From the NCBI GenBank assembly GCA_029553295.1, contig JAKPCK010000130.1, positions 1 to 64,000 of the forward strand: a DNA stretch of 64,000 bases, written 5' to 3'. Below the pieces are notes generated by a model, which ran no database searches, was not told where the DNA came from, and saw nothing but the letters and a program-made list of their open reading frames with translations. Position numbers and translations under genes: made by a program. Numbering within the stretch: the stretch's first letter is position 1; every line of letters starts with the position of its first letter. The DNA comes from Deltaproteobacteria bacterium. GTDB lineage: Bacteria > Desulfobacterota > Syntrophorhabdia > Syntrophorhabdales > Syntrophorhabdaceae. This document shows positions 1 to 9,506 of this stretch, one piece after another.

Positions 1-138
1 TTGCATATCAAGGTGTTCAGATAATGTTTTCATGGCATTTAAGAGATTTTTTTCCAGCTCAAAGGATGAGTTGAGTATCATACTCACATCGAGCAGGGCT
101 GCCAATTCTTCATTTTTTCTCTTTAATGTCTCCATCAT
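1..138 (-). CDS. NifA-like sigma-54 activator, N-terminal fragment (runs off window)
   Basis: The reverse strand from 138 down to 1 stays open for 46 codons, starting with two adjacent ATG codons (138 and 135). The peptide reads KRKNEELAALLDVSMILNSS, then SFELEKNLLNAMKTLSEHLDM. This heptad-like opening (a LLD/LYE-xS-xIL-S-S-x-(D/E)LE pattern followed by a helix ending in LSEHL) is typical of the start of the GAF domain in NifA-type bacterial enhancer-binding proteins. The gene is divergent from a sigma-54 promoter and an amtB-glnK operon, which fits a nitrogen-related activator. No clear Shine-Dalgarno sequence precedes either ATG. The AAA+ and HTH parts lie outside the window, so other GAF-containing regulators or kinases remain possible. 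Confidence 0.6.
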   Translation of the reverse strand, partial: MMETLKRKNEELAALLDVSMILNSSFELEKNLLNAMKTLSEHLDMQ

Positions 139-236
139 TGAATTTTTATAACATATTTGTAAAAAGATTACAATTTTGTTTTATCCTTTACACACATAGT
201 TTAAATAAAGTCCTTTATTTTCAAAATATTATTGTC

Positions 237-251
237 TGGCACGGTCTTTGA
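237..251 (+). promoter_or_regulatory. Sigma-54 (-24/-12) promoter
   Basis: TGGCAC at 237-242 and TTGA at 248-251 are separated by 5 bases, matching the consensus TGGCAC-N5-TTGC(A/T) except at the last C. The GG of -24 and the TG of -12 are in the correct spacing. It lies about 45 bases before the porin-amtB-glnK genes and faces away from the NifA-like gene, so nitrogen-controlled transcription of the operon is likely. Confidence 0.7.
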
Positions 252-293
252 TTTAGAAGAGGCATATTTATCAAAAACTAAGGAGGTGCTTTA

Positions 294-1124
294 ATGAAAA
301 AAATTAAGTTAATGGTGGTCTTTTTTATTTTTGGCTTAATATTTTTTCCCCAAATATCCCAGGGGGAGCAGGCTAAAGATGTAACCGGCTCTGTAGCATT
401 AGCTACCTATAACCAGTATATCTTCAGGGGTTATGAGATAGGTAAAAGCAGCCTTGTTATCCAGCCGTCTATGACAGTATCTTTGAAAGGTTTTTCAGCC
501 ACCTTATGGGGTAATATGGATACCAACCAGAGAAACACCAGGACAGCCACATTCAATCAGGAATTTAAAAAAGGCTGGAATGAGACCGATTTGACCTTAA
601 GCTATACGCATGAAATCAAAAACCTATCCATAACAGGTGGTTACATATACTACGGGACAAAATATGCGGACGAAACTGAAGAGGTTTTTGTTGCCCTGTC
701 CTACAAGACCATAGCCAACCCTACCATTACCGTATACAGGGATATAGCAAACTATAAAGGCACATATATAAACCTCGGTCTATCCCATTCATTCCCCATA
801 TACAAAAAGATGACCATAGATTTAGCATCGGGCTTTGGCTATTTCATAGGAGAGAGTGACTACTGGAAGACCTATGAAAGAAGCACTGGCACATACACAG
901 GGAGCAAATACAGAGGTTTTCATGATGGTATGGTAAAGATGGGTCTTACTATCCCTGTTAAAAAGGTATTCTTAATACAGCCTACAGTCCAATACTGGTT
1001 CCCTTTGTCATCGCATGCAAGAAAGGAATATCCCACACCGGCAGACATTAAAGACTCCTATAACCCAAACGGCCCTGTGAAATACAACCTCGTATACGGC
1101 GTGGGATTCACATACAATTTCTGA
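294..1124 (+). CDS. TorF-type putative outer-membrane porin
   Basis: This is a 276-residue protein. Residues 1-24 form a Sec signal peptide (Lys-rich start, hydrophobic core, small residues before the GEQ). The mature N-terminus carries a VALATYNQYIFRGYE stretch resembling the conserved L-x-S-x-Y-(I/V)-F-R-G start of the TIGR02001/TorF family. The rest is alternating aromatic and polar beta-strand sequence ending in an aromatic residue pair (YNF), as outer-membrane barrels do. A strong AAGGAGGT ribosome site precedes the ATG. It is the first gene after the sigma-54 promoter and is followed by amtB, so it may admit ammonium or small nitrogen compounds through the outer membrane; that role is inferred from context only. 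Confidence 0.75.
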   Translation: MKKIKLMVVFFIFGLIFFPQISQGEQAKDVTGSVALATYNQYIFRGYEIGKSSLVIQPSMTVSLKGFSATLWGNMDTNQRNTRTATFNQEFKKGWNETDLTLSYTHEIKNLSITGGYIYYGTKYADETEEVFVALSYKTIANPTITVYRDIANYKGTYINLGLSHSFPIYKKMTIDLASGFGYFIGESDYWKTYERSTGTYTGSKYRGFHDGMVKMGLTIPVKKVFLIQPTVQYWFPLSSHARKEYPTPADIKDSYNPNGPVKYNLVYGVGFTYNF

Positions 1125-1192
1125 TGGGTATTTAAAATGATAGCAACAGGCTGGAAGCACATTAAAATAAAAATTTAAAAGGAGGTTCGAAA

Positions 1193-2569
1193 ATGGATTC
1201 AAAGGTTGTTTTAGACACTATATGGGTTTTGGTGACCGCAATGCTCGTTTTCTTCATGAACCTTGGTTTTGCCATGGTAGAATCAGGTTTTGCCCGTTCT
1301 AAAAACTGCGTTAATATCTTATCAAAAAACTTTATTGTCTTTGCCGTATCATCTTTGGGATTTTTAGTTCTTGGGTGGGGTTTGATGTTTGGCGATGGTA
1401 ACCCATTTATAGGCCTAAAGGGGCTTTTATTTTTAAGTGGCGCTGATAATTCACCGGCAACAGGGGATGCCTATAGAGGTGTATACTCAGCCATAAACTG
1501 GACAGGTGTACCACTTTTTGCCAAATTCTTTTTTCAACTTGTTTTTTGTGGTACAGCAGCAACTATTGTTTCTGGCGCTGTGGCTGAAAGAATCAAATAT
1601 AAATCATTTATTGTATTTACTTTTATAATGGCGATCTTTATTTACCCTGTTATAGGTCACTGGATATGGGGAGGAGGATGGCTTTCAAAACTCGGTATGT
1701 TCGATTTTGCTGGCTCTACTGTTGTCCATTCTGTTGGCGGTTGGGCTGCCCTGGCAGGGATATGGATGCTTGGACCCCGCTTTGGAAAATATAGAAAGGA
1801 TGGCAAAATAAATCCTATACCTGGCCACAACCTTAGTATTGCTACAATGGGGGTTTTTGTTCTCTGGCTTGGTTGGTTCGGTTTCAATCCAGGTTCAACA
1901 ATGGCTGCAGACCCAGCTGCAATCTCTCATGTTGTGTTAACAACAAACACAGCGGCAATAGCAGCAGTTTTAAGCTCTACCATAATAGCATGGCTTATAC
2001 TTGGAAAACCTGACTTAGGAATGACGCTCAATGGTTGTCTGGCTGGTCTTGTGGCAATCACCGCCCCCTGTGCCTTTGTAGGCGTTGTGAGTTCATTAAT
2101 TATAGGTGCAGTAGCCGGTATCCTTGTGGTTTTAGCAGTTATCTTTTTTGATAAGGCAAAGATTGATGACCCAGTAGGGGCTTTATCAGTGCATCTTGTA
2201 AATGGAATTTTTGGAACCTTAGCGGTTGGTCTGTTTGCTCAGGATAAAATTACAGGGACAGCAACAGGCAATGGATTGTTTTTTGGAGGAGGTATGACGC
2301 TCCTTGGTGCCCAGTTTATTGGAGTGGTTGCATCAGGTGCCTTTACTTTTGTGGTAGCACTTATGGCATGGCTGGCAATCAAGGCAGTAATGGGTTTAAG
2401 GGTATCCCTTCAAGAGGAGATTGAGGGTCTTGATATTGGTGAACATGGTAATAGCGCCTATCCAGAATTTCTCACAAGAAAACCGATTTATTCAGTGTAC
2501 TCTTATGTGCCAAAGGAAACCACAGTCCCTGCAAGCGAGACATCTTTAATTAAGGAGGGAACATTATGA
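1193..2569 (+). CDS. amtB: Ammonium transporter AmtB
   Basis: This 458-residue integral membrane protein of the Amt/Rh family conducts ammonium across the inner membrane. It has about 11 hydrophobic helices. Recognisable motifs include FAMVESGFARSKN in helix 1, the twin-histidine regions (VVHSVGGWAALAG near residue 180 and SVHLVNGIFGTLAVG near residue 330), and the GWFGFNPGS helix. An AAAGGAGGT site precedes the ATG. The TGA stop overlaps the next ATG as ATGA, so amtB is translationally coupled to the PII gene glnK, the usual gate-keeping partner. Expression probably depends on the sigma-54 promoter upstream of the porin gene. Confidence 0.96.
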   Translation: MDSKVVLDTIWVLVTAMLVFFMNLGFAMVESGFARSKNCVNILSKNFIVFAVSSLGFLVLGWGLMFGDGNPFIGLKGLLFLSGADNSPATGDAYRGVYSAINWTGVPLFAKFFFQLVFCGTAATIVSGAVAERIKYKSFIVFTFIMAIFIYPVIGHWIWGGGWLSKLGMFDFAGSTVVHSVGGWAALAGIWMLGPRFGKYRKDGKINPIPGHNLSIATMGVFVLWLGWFGFNPGSTMAADPAAISHVVLTTNTAAIAAVLSSTIIAWLILGKPDLGMTLNGCLAGLVAITAPCAFVGVVSSLIIGAVAGILVVLAVIFFDKAKIDDPVGALSVHLVNGIFGTLAVGLFAQDKITGTATGNGLFFGGGMTLLGAQFIGVVASGAFTFVVALMAWLAIKAVMGLRVSLQEEIEGLDIGEHGNSAYPEFLTRKPIYSVYSYVPKETTVPASETSLIKEGTL

Positions 2570-2904
2570 AACATATAATTGCAATAATACGTCCCGAGAA
2601 ATTAGATAGCGTGCGTAACGCTTTAGAAAAGGTTGGCTGTTCTGGTTTAATGATCTCAGAGGTTTCAGGTCACGGTAAGTAAAAGGATATAATTCAACAA
2701 TGGCGAGGAGAAAAATACAAGGTAGATCTCATACCCAAGGTCAGAGTGGAAATGGTGGTTAAAGATAGCGACCTTTCAGTGATAAAAAAGACCATTATTG
2801 AAAGTGCAAGAACAGGTGAAATCGGTGACGGCAAGATATTTATTTCAGATGTAATTGACGTGACTAAAATCAGGACAGGTGAAGAAGGTGAGCAGGCATT
2901 ATAA
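2566..2904 (+). pseudogene. glnK: GlnK/PII signal protein interrupted by in-frame stop at codon 39
   Basis: Read through, the frame gives 112 residues, exactly the usual PII length, from MKHIIAIIRPEKLDSVRNAL to TGEIGDGKIF and IRTGEEG near the C-terminus. Codon 39 (2680-2682) is TAA. In E. coli GlnB and GlnK, residue 39 is Gln at the base of the T-loop, and CAA to TAA is one transition. The rest of the T-loop is intact, with Tyr51 (uridylylation site in proteobacteria) present and Trp at position 46. No in-frame ATG follows soon after the stop, and neighbouring genes use TAA as a normal stop. It is either a very recent nonsense mutation or a base-call error; the ORF is otherwise undamaged. Confidence 0.8.
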
Positions 2905-2980
2905 TTCATCATATGTTGCGATAAACAGGCAATATATCAATTAATGCTTTGCCAATAGGCTAATTATTAAGTGTTATATA

Positions 2981-3018
2981 GAGGTGTCTAATCTATCCAC
3001 ACATAGAATAGACACCTC
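2981..3018. terminator. Imperfect long hairpin between glnK and the glutamate synthase genes
   Basis: GAGGTGTCTA (2981-2990) pairs with TAGACACCTC (3009-3018). An inner TCTAT/ATAGA stem (2992-2996 with 3003-3007) follows after one mismatch, leaving a six-base loop. There is no clean T-run, so it may be a terminator/attenuator for the amtB-glnK transcript or a dyad operator in front of the glutamate synthase operon. Confidence 0.4.
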
Positions 3019-3101
3019 AACATTATTTAAAAAGCGCATGAATAACATGTGGCATGTAATATGCATATAGTCTTTTGGCAAGAATAAAGAGGAGAAAAGA
3101 T

Positions 3102-4268
3102 ATGTGCAGGCTTTCTGCAATCACATCGGCAAATTTTGTATCACCCATGGAAAATATCTATGCCCTTGAGACCATGAAAGAAGGGCATGATGGCTCAGGC
3201 ATGGGGCTTGTTTTAAAGGACCTGGGAGGTGTATTTAAAGACCTAAAAGACTACCCTATCCTCTCCGGCATATGTAATGAAAAGGGAAAAATAGTACTGG
3301 ATGAATATATGAAGGCCCAGGGTTTCAAACTACTCTACGAGTGGTCACCTGATATAAGGCCCGTAAAAGGCATTACCAAAAGAGGGCATTATTTTGCAAG
3401 GGTATACGATTATCCTCAGGAATATAAAGAAAAATCCCATGAGGAGAAAGAGACCCTCTTGCTTTTCACAAGGATAATATTAAGGCAGATGGGAGAGGAC
3501 GATGGTTCCATTATTGTATTTAGTTTTTATCCTGATATCGTAACTCTAAAAGAGGTTGGCGATCCTTTAGCCTTGGGTGAATTCTTTAACCTTGAAACCG
3601 GTGATTTAATGGCAAAGATCATCCTTGCTCAGGGCAGGCAGAATACAAACTACTCTATAAACCTGTATGCATGTCATCCATTTTTCATCCAGGGTTTTGC
3701 CACAATGACAAACGGTGAAAACACTGCCTTTGTTCCTATAAGGGATTATCTTAAATCCAAAGGTTTTATAGGCTACTCAGGTTATGAAAGCGATAGCGAG
3801 GTTTTTACCCACATCCTCCATTTTACAGTAAAAAGGCTTAATATCCCTCTCGTTTATTACAAGGACATCATTACCCCTTTAAAATCTCAAGAGATAGAAA
3901 ATAGACCAGATAGAGATGCCCTTATACTTTTAAAAAGGTCTTTGAGATATTTAACTATTGATGGACCAAACTGTGTCATAGGCTTCACACCCGACGGCAC
4001 ATGCTTTATGGTGCAGGATGCAAAGAAATTGAGACCCGGCGTTGCAGGCGGCATCCCTGGAAAATACTGCCTTATGTCCGAGGTCTGCGGTATTGATAGG
4101 GTTATCCGTGAAAGAGACAAAACAAAAGATGTATACCCCATGAAATACGATATGGTGATAATTCCACCAGGGGCAGGTGAAATCTTGGTGTGGAATCAGC
4201 TAAAGGCAGATTTTATAATGGGGTATAGAGAAAATCCCATAAATAGAACGGCAGGTGTTATTCAATGA
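3102..4268 (+). CDS. Glutamate synthase, class II glutamine amidotransferase subunit (archaeal-type GltB1)
   Basis: This 388-residue Ntn-type glutaminase domain releases ammonia from glutamine for the FMN subunit encoded next. The start is set at 3102 because ATG is followed directly by TGC, giving the N-terminal nucleophile Cys (MCRLSAI) required by class II amidotransferases; an AGAGGAGA site lies 7 bases upstream. The 27 bases in frame upstream would bury the Cys. Further motifs include GHDGSGMG near residue 30, MTNGEN near 200, and GYSGYESDSEVF near 225. The stop overlaps the next start (ATGA), so the three glutamate synthase genes form one operon. Confidence 0.85.
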   Translation: MCRLSAITSANFVSPMENIYALETMKEGHDGSGMGLVLKDLGGVFKDLKDYPILSGICNEKGKIVLDEYMKAQGFKLLYEWSPDIRPVKGITKRGHYFARVYDYPQEYKEKSHEEKETLLLFTRIILRQMGEDDGSIIVFSFYPDIVTLKEVGDPLALGEFFNLETGDLMAKIILAQGRQNTNYSINLYACHPFFIQGFATMTNGENTAFVPIRDYLKSKGFIGYSGYESDSEVFTHILHFTVKRLNIPLVYYKDIITPLKSQEIENRPDRDALILLKRSLRYLTIDGPNCVIGFTPDGTCFMVQDAKKLRPGVAGGIPGKYCLMSEVCGIDRVIRERDKTKDVYPMKYDMVIIPPGAGEILVWNQLKADFIMGYRENPINRTAGVIQ

Positions 4269-5914
4269 AATTAGAATCTGAATCCAACCAGTTAACACTG
4301 AAAGATTTTCCATATATTGTCCAATGGAAAGAAGACAGGTGTAAAAGATGTGGTCAGTGCACATCCATTTGTCCGGTAGGTGCGATTAAACCTTCAGTGA
4401 AAATGATTAGAACCGTTGAATCAGAGGGTATGTTGCCTCAGCCAAAGGTAAGGGTTAAGGCCATCCATATCATGGAACAGGTAAAGGACATGGAACACTA
4501 TTGCACAGGCTGTGCCATGTGTCAGTTTGTCTGTCCCAACGAGGCAATAGAGCCAGTATATAATCCACAGAACAGATTCTTTCACTTTAAAAACACATCT
4601 GGTGAACCTTATAGAAGGGGTGGCAGGAGAAATGACCCAAACCCTTCAACCTTAGATAGGATAAAATTTACTCGCATCTCCATGCTCACAGACCCTGCTC
4701 TCGATGCAGGCAGGCACGAATTCAGGATAAGGACCTACCTCGGGAGGTTACTTCAGCCCCATGACCTACCTCTTGTAAGTGCAGGCGGCAGGATAGAGAT
4801 AGAAAAAAAAGACACTTTCATACCACCTGTTAGGGAAATCTTCCCTGTTATTATAGGCTCCATGTCTATAGGTGCCTTATCTCCACCTATGTGGGAAGGT
4901 CTTGCCATGGGTGTTGCATACTTAAATGAGGTGGAAGGTATACCTGTTGTTATGGCTACAGGTGAAGGAGGGGTTCCATCGAGACTGCTTAAGTCCCGTT
5001 ATCTGAAATACTTCATACTTCAAATTGCCTCAGGATATTTTGGCTGGGATGAGATCATCCATAGCCTGCCTTATATGGTAGAGGACCCTGCTGCCATCGA
5101 GATAAAATACGGTCAAGGCGCAAAGCCCGGTGATGGAGGCTTACTTATGGCACAGAAGGTAATAAAACTTATTGCAAAGATAAGGGGCGTGCCAGAGGGG
5201 GTAGATCTTGCATCACCGCCCACACATCAGACAAAATACTCCATAGAAGAGGCAGTGGCAAAGATGATACAATCCATGTCCATGGCATTCGGTTTTAGAG
5301 TGCCTGTATACCCCAAGATATCGGGGACAAAAACAGCACTGGCTGTACTCAATAATCTTGCAAGAAATCCATATGCTGGGGCCCTTGCCATAGACGGTGA
5401 AGACGGTGGCACTGGTGCGGCATATAATGTATCCCTTGATAAGATGGGTCATCCCATTGCATCCAATATCAGGGACTGCTACCTTGAACTGGTAAAGCAG
5501 GGAAAACAGAACGAGCTACCCCTTATTGCAGGAGGTGGCATTGGTAAAAAGGGAAATCTTGCTGCAAATACTGCAGCCCTTATCATGCTCGGCGCCTCTG
5601 CTGTTCAGGTGGGTAAATATATCATGCAGGCAACAGCAGGCTGTCTTGGTGATGAGCTGAATAGATGCAATATCTGTAATACAGGTAAATGCCCGAGGGG
5701 CATTGCAACACAGGATCCAAAACTCTACAGAAGACTTGATTCAGAAAAGGTGGCAGAGAGACTTGTGGAGGTATTCCGTAGTTGTGATGTAGAGCTTAAA
5801 AAAATATTTGCCCCGTTGGGTAGAAGCACTGAATTACCCATCGGCATGTCGGATGCCTTGGGTAGTGATGATGCCCATATGGCAGAAAGGTTGGGTATTG
5901 CCTATGTATGCTAA
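4265..5914 (+). CDS. Glutamate synthase, FMN-binding synthase subunit with ferredoxin domain
   Basis: This 549-residue protein converts 2-oxoglutarate plus ammonia to glutamate. The N-terminus holds two [4Fe-4S] ferredoxin motifs (Cys26-29-32-36 and Cys80-83-86-90). Residues ~150-510 are the FMN-binding TIM barrel: GSMSIGALSPPMWE, GEGGVPSRLL, KYGQGAKPGDGG, DGEDGGTGAA and IAGGGIGKKGN are all visible. The CNICNTGKCPRGIAT segment near residue 463 supplies the [3Fe-4S] cluster cysteines and the conserved arginine. The classic GltB is about 1500 residues; here it is split into separate proteins as in archaea and many anaerobes. It overlaps both neighbours by a few bases. Confidence 0.92.
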   Translation: MKLESESNQLTLKDFPYIVQWKEDRCKRCGQCTSICPVGAIKPSVKMIRTVESEGMLPQPKVRVKAIHIMEQVKDMEHYCTGCAMCQFVCPNEAIEPVYNPQNRFFHFKNTSGEPYRRGGRRNDPNPSTLDRIKFTRISMLTDPALDAGRHEFRIRTYLGRLLQPHDLPLVSAGGRIEIEKKDTFIPPVREIFPVIIGSMSIGALSPPMWEGLAMGVAYLNEVEGIPVVMATGEGGVPSRLLKSRYLKYFILQIASGYFGWDEIIHSLPYMVEDPAAIEIKYGQGAKPGDGGLLMAQKVIKLIAKIRGVPEGVDLASPPTHQTKYSIEEAVAKMIQSMSMAFGFRVPVYPKISGTKTALAVLNNLARNPYAGALAIDGEDGGTGAAYNVSLDKMGHPIASNIRDCYLELVKQGKQNELPLIAGGGIGKKGNLAANTAALIMLGASAVQVGKYIMQATAGCLGDELNRCNICNTGKCPRGIATQDPKLYRRLDSEKVAERLVEVFRSCDVELKKIFAPLGRSTELPIGMSDALGSDDAHMAERLGIAYVC

Positions 5915-8291
5915 AAAACTGGAGCTTTTAAATGAACAAATAGGTATACTTGAATGGCTCGATGAAAAAACCGCTATCATAAAGGGAAATACAGGAAAAG
6001 AGCGTATATCCTCACGATTGCTTGAAGAGCAAATCCAGAAGGCAGTCAGTGAAGGTGCAAGAAATTTAGAGATATACGCAGATGGTCAGCACGGAATAGG
6101 TGGAATACTCTGGCCAAGAGGGGAGACTATAGAGATTATGGTCTATGGTCCTGTTGGTCAGAGGTGCGGTTCCATGGGGATGTTTGGGACTGAGATTTTA
6201 ATAAATGGTTGTGCCTCCGACGATGTGGGGTGGTTAAACTGCGGTGCAAAAATCACAGTCCTTGGCGATGTGGGAAATGGTGCATTTAATGCCGCTGCGC
6301 AGGGTATACTCTATGTTCAAGGTAGCGGTGGTGCAAGGTGTGATACCCTTACAAAACACAACCCCAGATTTGACCCGCCCCAATCCTGGTATCTAAGAGA
6401 TGTAGGGGATAGTTTTGCCGAATTCAAGGCAGGTGGTATTTCTGTTGTATGCGGTGTGAACCCGAGAAACCCTGATAGTGTCCTTGGATATAGACCGTGT
6501 GTGGGCATGGTAGGTGGGATAATATATTTTAGAGGTGATATTCAGGGATTTAGCGAAAAGGATGTAAGGCTCCTCGACATCTCTGAATCAGACTGGACAT
6601 GGTTAAAAGAAAATATGATACCTTTTCTGTCTGCCATAGATAGACTTGACCTATACAATGAGCTTTCATCTAATTTAGAAGAATGGAAAAAACTTGTCCC
6701 TTTTACCCCTGAAGAAAGAAGGGCAAAAAGACACTTTTCCCTGTCCATTACAGAGTTCCGTAAAAGACAGTGGGAGAAGGAGGTTGGTGAAGGTGGTATC
6801 TTTGCAGAATATATAGACCATGAGAGATGGTCTGTAATACCCTATATAGTCACAGGTGAATTAAGACGCTTTAAACCTGTGTGGTCAAATGAAAAATACG
6901 ACCCACCCTGTGCCTATGCTTGTCCAACCCACATCCCTACCCATAAAAGGGCAAGACTTTTAAGGGAAGGAAAGATAAACGAGGCCCTTGAATTGATGCT
7001 TATGTATTCACCCATACCTGAGGTGGTCTGTGGCGAGATCTGTCCAAATCTCTGCATGGATGCTTGCACAAGGGCAAGACATGATTTACCCATCAATGTT
7101 GAAACCCTTGTTAAGATAAAAAAGGAGATTACCTTACCAAAACCCCAGAAACCTACTGGAAAAAAGGTGGCAATCATTGGCGGAGGACCTGCAGGTATGA
7201 GTGCAGCATGGCAACTTGCCTTAAAAGGCCACGAAACACATTTATACGAGTCATCAGATAGACTGGGTGGAAAGATAGACCAGTGCATCCCAAAGGAAAG
7301 ATTGTCTATCCATGTACTTTATAAAGAACTCAATCGTTTTAAGGAAATAGGGGTTGGTCTCCATCTTGATACATATGTGGATGGAGAGTTATTCAAAGAT
7401 ATATACAAAAATAATGATGCCATAATTATTGCCTGTGGTGCCCACAAACCAAGAAGGCTTGAATTTCCAGGCTCTGAACATACCATAACTGCCTATAAAT
7501 TTTTAAAGATGATAAATCAAGGTAAAAAACCTGATCTGACAGGTAAAAAGATCCTTGTAATCGGTGCGGGAAACGTAGGTATGGATGTGGCATCAGAGGC
7601 ATACGTTTACGGTGCAGAGGAGGTTGTGGCAATAGATATTCAGAAGCCTGCTGCGTTTGGAAAAGAGCTCGAGATTGCCAGAAAAAAGGGTGTTAAAATT
7701 ATCTGGCCTAAAAACATAGAACGTTTTGATAATGTAGAGGGAAAGGTATATTTCAGTGACGGCTCCTCCATAGAGGCCCAGATTGTTATTGTATCTATTG
7801 GTGATATGCCGGTTCTTGATTTTATCCCTTTCTTTATCCATTCAGAAAACGGCTGGATCAAGGTAAACGAATTCTATCAGACATCAGACCACAAAGTATA
7901 TGCCATAGGAGATGTGACAGGCCTTGGTCTTGTAACCCATGCAATAGGCCATGGAAAAATTGTGGCAGATTATGTCCATGACCGACTTATAGCAAAACCA
8001 TATTCATTTACAAAAAAGGGAGTGATTCCCTACAAACGTATTAAAAAGGAATATTACGATTTTTCAAGGATTGAAATGAATGACCCATCAAAAGAGGCAG
8101 AAAGATGTCTTTCATGCGGTATGTGCAGGAATTGCCACATATGCGAGACCACATGTCACTGGGGTGCAATTAAAAGGATTGAACATAGTGATGGTTCTTT
8201 TGAATATACTGTGGATGATGAAAGATGTATTGCCTGCGGGTTCTGTGTGGAGGTCTGTCCATGCGGTGTATGGGAGATGAGACAGAATTGA
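5904..8291 (+). CDS. Glutamate synthase GXGXG domain fused to GltD-like NAD(P)H oxidoreductase
   Basis: This 795-residue fusion begins at ATG 5904, overlapping the previous stop by 11 bases; an earlier in-frame ATG at 5808 would add residues without homology. Residues ~60-225 form the GXGXG right-handed beta-helix that structurally ends classical GltB ([21 protein letters not shown]). Residues ~335-390 are a cysteine-rich Fe-S segment as in GltD and dihydropyrimidine dehydrogenase. The FAD site follows at ~422 ([15 protein letters not shown]), the NAD(P) site at ~525 ([17 protein letters not shown]), and two C-terminal [4Fe-4S] motifs ([25 protein letters not shown]) complete it. It probably passes electrons from NAD(P)H or ferredoxin to the FMN subunit. 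The GXGXG-GltD fusion is an unusual grouping. Confidence 0.88.
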   Translation: MYAKKLELLNEQIGILEWLDEKTAIIKGNTGKERISSRLLEEQIQKAVSEGARNLEIYADGQHGIGGILWPRGETIEIMVYGPVGQRCGSMGMFGTEILINGCASDDVGWLNCGAKITVLGDVGNGAFNAAAQGILYVQGSGGARCDTLTKHNPRFDPPQSWYLRDVGDSFAEFKAGGISVVCGVNPRNPDSVLGYRPCVGMVGGIIYFRGDIQGFSEKDVRLLDISESDWTWLKENMIPFLSAIDRLDLYNELSSNLEEWKKLVPFTPEERRAKRHFSLSITEFRKRQWEKEVGEGGIFAEYIDHERWSVIPYIVTGELRRFKPVWSNEKYDPPCAYACPTHIPTHKRARLLREGKINEALELMLMYSPIPEVVCGEICPNLCMDACTRARHDLPINVETLVKIKKEITLPKPQKPTGKKVAIIGGGPAGMSAAWQLALKGHETHLYESSDRLGGKIDQCIPKERLSIHVLYKELNRFKEIGVGLHLDTYVDGELFKDIYKNNDAIIIACGAHKPRRLEFPGSEHTITAYKFLKMINQGKKPDLTGKKILVIGAGNVGMDVASEAYVYGAEEVVAIDIQKPAAFGKELEIARKKGVKIIWPKNIERFDNVEGKVYFSDGSSIEAQIVIVSIGDMPVLDFIPFFIHSENGWIKVNEFYQTSDHKVYAIGDVTGLGLVTHAIGHGKIVADYVHDRLIAKPYSFTKKGVIPYKRIKKEYYDFSRIEMNDPSKEAERCLSCGMCRNCHICETTCHWGAIKRIEHSDGSFEYTVDDERCIACGFCVEVCPCGVWEMRQN

Positions 8292-8355
8292 AAGGATTTG
8301 CAAAAGCATAAGAAATCTGATTTATTATTACGCCAAAAATCTTAAGGGAAATGAT

Positions 8356-9492
8356 ATGACCGAATCAAAAAAGGCACTACTTGCTTTAGCTGATGGAACT
8401 GTCTTTGAGGGCTATTCTTTCGGTGCAGAGGGAGAGGTTTCAGGAGAGGTTGTTTTCAATACATCCATTACAGGCTATCAGGAGATACTCTATGACCCGT
8501 CCTACAAAGGTCAGATCGTGACCATGACATATACAGAGATGGGGAATTATGGCATAAACATCGAGGATATTGAATCGAGAAAGACCTGGGTGGAAGGGTT
8601 TATCGTAAAAGATGCATGCTTTTATCCCAGCAACTGGCGTACCACAACCACCCTTGATGACCATCTGAAAACACAGGGGATTGTGGGTATCTATGGTATT
8701 GATACAAGGGCACTTACAAAACACATAAGGGAAATGGGTGCAATAAACGGTGTAATATCCACCTTTGATTTAGACCCCTTTAACCTTGTTAGAAAGGCAA
8801 AGGCCCATCCATCTATGAAAGGTCTTAATCTCGTTGATTATGTTACATGCGATAAGCCATACAAATGGAATGAAGGTTTATGGGAATTAGAACAGGGCTA
8901 TAAAAAACCTGTTGAAAATGAGATAAGTTTCCATGTGGTGGTCTATGACTTCGGTGTAAAATACAACATCTTAAGAAATCTTGTAAATGTGGGATGCGCC
9001 ATTACTGTTGTCCCTGCCCATACCCCATATACAGAAGTACTAAGATTGAATCCTGATGGCATTGTCTTATCCAATGGACCAGGGGATCCTGAGCCTGTCC
9101 AGTATGCTGTGGAAAATATAAGGCATTTGATTGGCAAAAAACCCATATTTGGTATATGTCTGGGACATCAGCTTCTGGCACTTGCCCTGGGAGGAAGAAC
9201 ATATAAACTGAAATTCGGCCACAGGGGTGCAAACCAGCCTGTTATGGATATGAGGACAAAAAAGGTGGAGATTACATCTCAAAACCACGGTTTTGCCGTG
9301 GATATAGATAGTCTCAATGGCATTGCAGAGATTACCCATATAAACTTAAACGACAAAACCGTTGAAGGTCTGGCACACAAAAAACTCCCTATATTTTCAG
9401 TCCAGTATCATCCAGAGGCATCCCCAGGCCCCCATGATGCAGCCTATCTCTATGAACTATTTATAGAGATGATGGAAAAACATAGAAAATAA
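8356..9492 (+). CDS. carA: Carbamoyl-phosphate synthase small subunit CarA
   Basis: This 378-residue glutamine amidotransferase feeds ammonia to CarB for carbamoyl phosphate synthesis (pyrimidines, arginine). The N-terminal domain has the typical [20 protein letters not shown] segment. The class I amidotransferase domain (residues ~190-375) carries the nucleophile Cys in GICLGHQ and the His/Glu pair in [12 protein letters not shown]. It begins 64 bases after the glutamate synthase fusion and is followed 14 bases later by carB, so it belongs to the same amide-nitrogen gene string. Confidence 0.97.
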   Translation: MTESKKALLALADGTVFEGYSFGAEGEVSGEVVFNTSITGYQEILYDPSYKGQIVTMTYTEMGNYGINIEDIESRKTWVEGFIVKDACFYPSNWRTTTTLDDHLKTQGIVGIYGIDTRALTKHIREMGAINGVISTFDLDPFNLVRKAKAHPSMKGLNLVDYVTCDKPYKWNEGLWELEQGYKKPVENEISFHVVVYDFGVKYNILRNLVNVGCAITVVPAHTPYTEVLRLNPDGIVLSNGPGDPEPVQYAVENIRHLIGKKPIFGICLGHQLLALALGGRTYKLKFGHRGANQPVMDMRTKKVEITSQNHGFAVDIDSLNGIAEITHINLNDKTVEGLAHKKLPIFSVQYHPEASPGPHDAAYLYELFIEMMEKHRK

Positions 9493-9506
9493 AAAAAGGA
9501 TTTTAG

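Noticed and set aside
1008-1202. Open frame on the minus strand over the porin 3' end
   Set aside because: It overlaps the porin and the amtB ribosome site, and its composition is a reverse shadow of the coding strand.
2680-2682. Stop-codon reassignment (TAA as sense) to explain the glnK interruption
   Set aside because: Several neighbouring genes, including carA, carB and glnK itself, end at TAA, so TAA is a normal stop here.
2694-2912. 72-codon minus-strand frame over glnK
   Set aside because: It lies antisense to a recognisable PII frame and has no ribosome site or homology.
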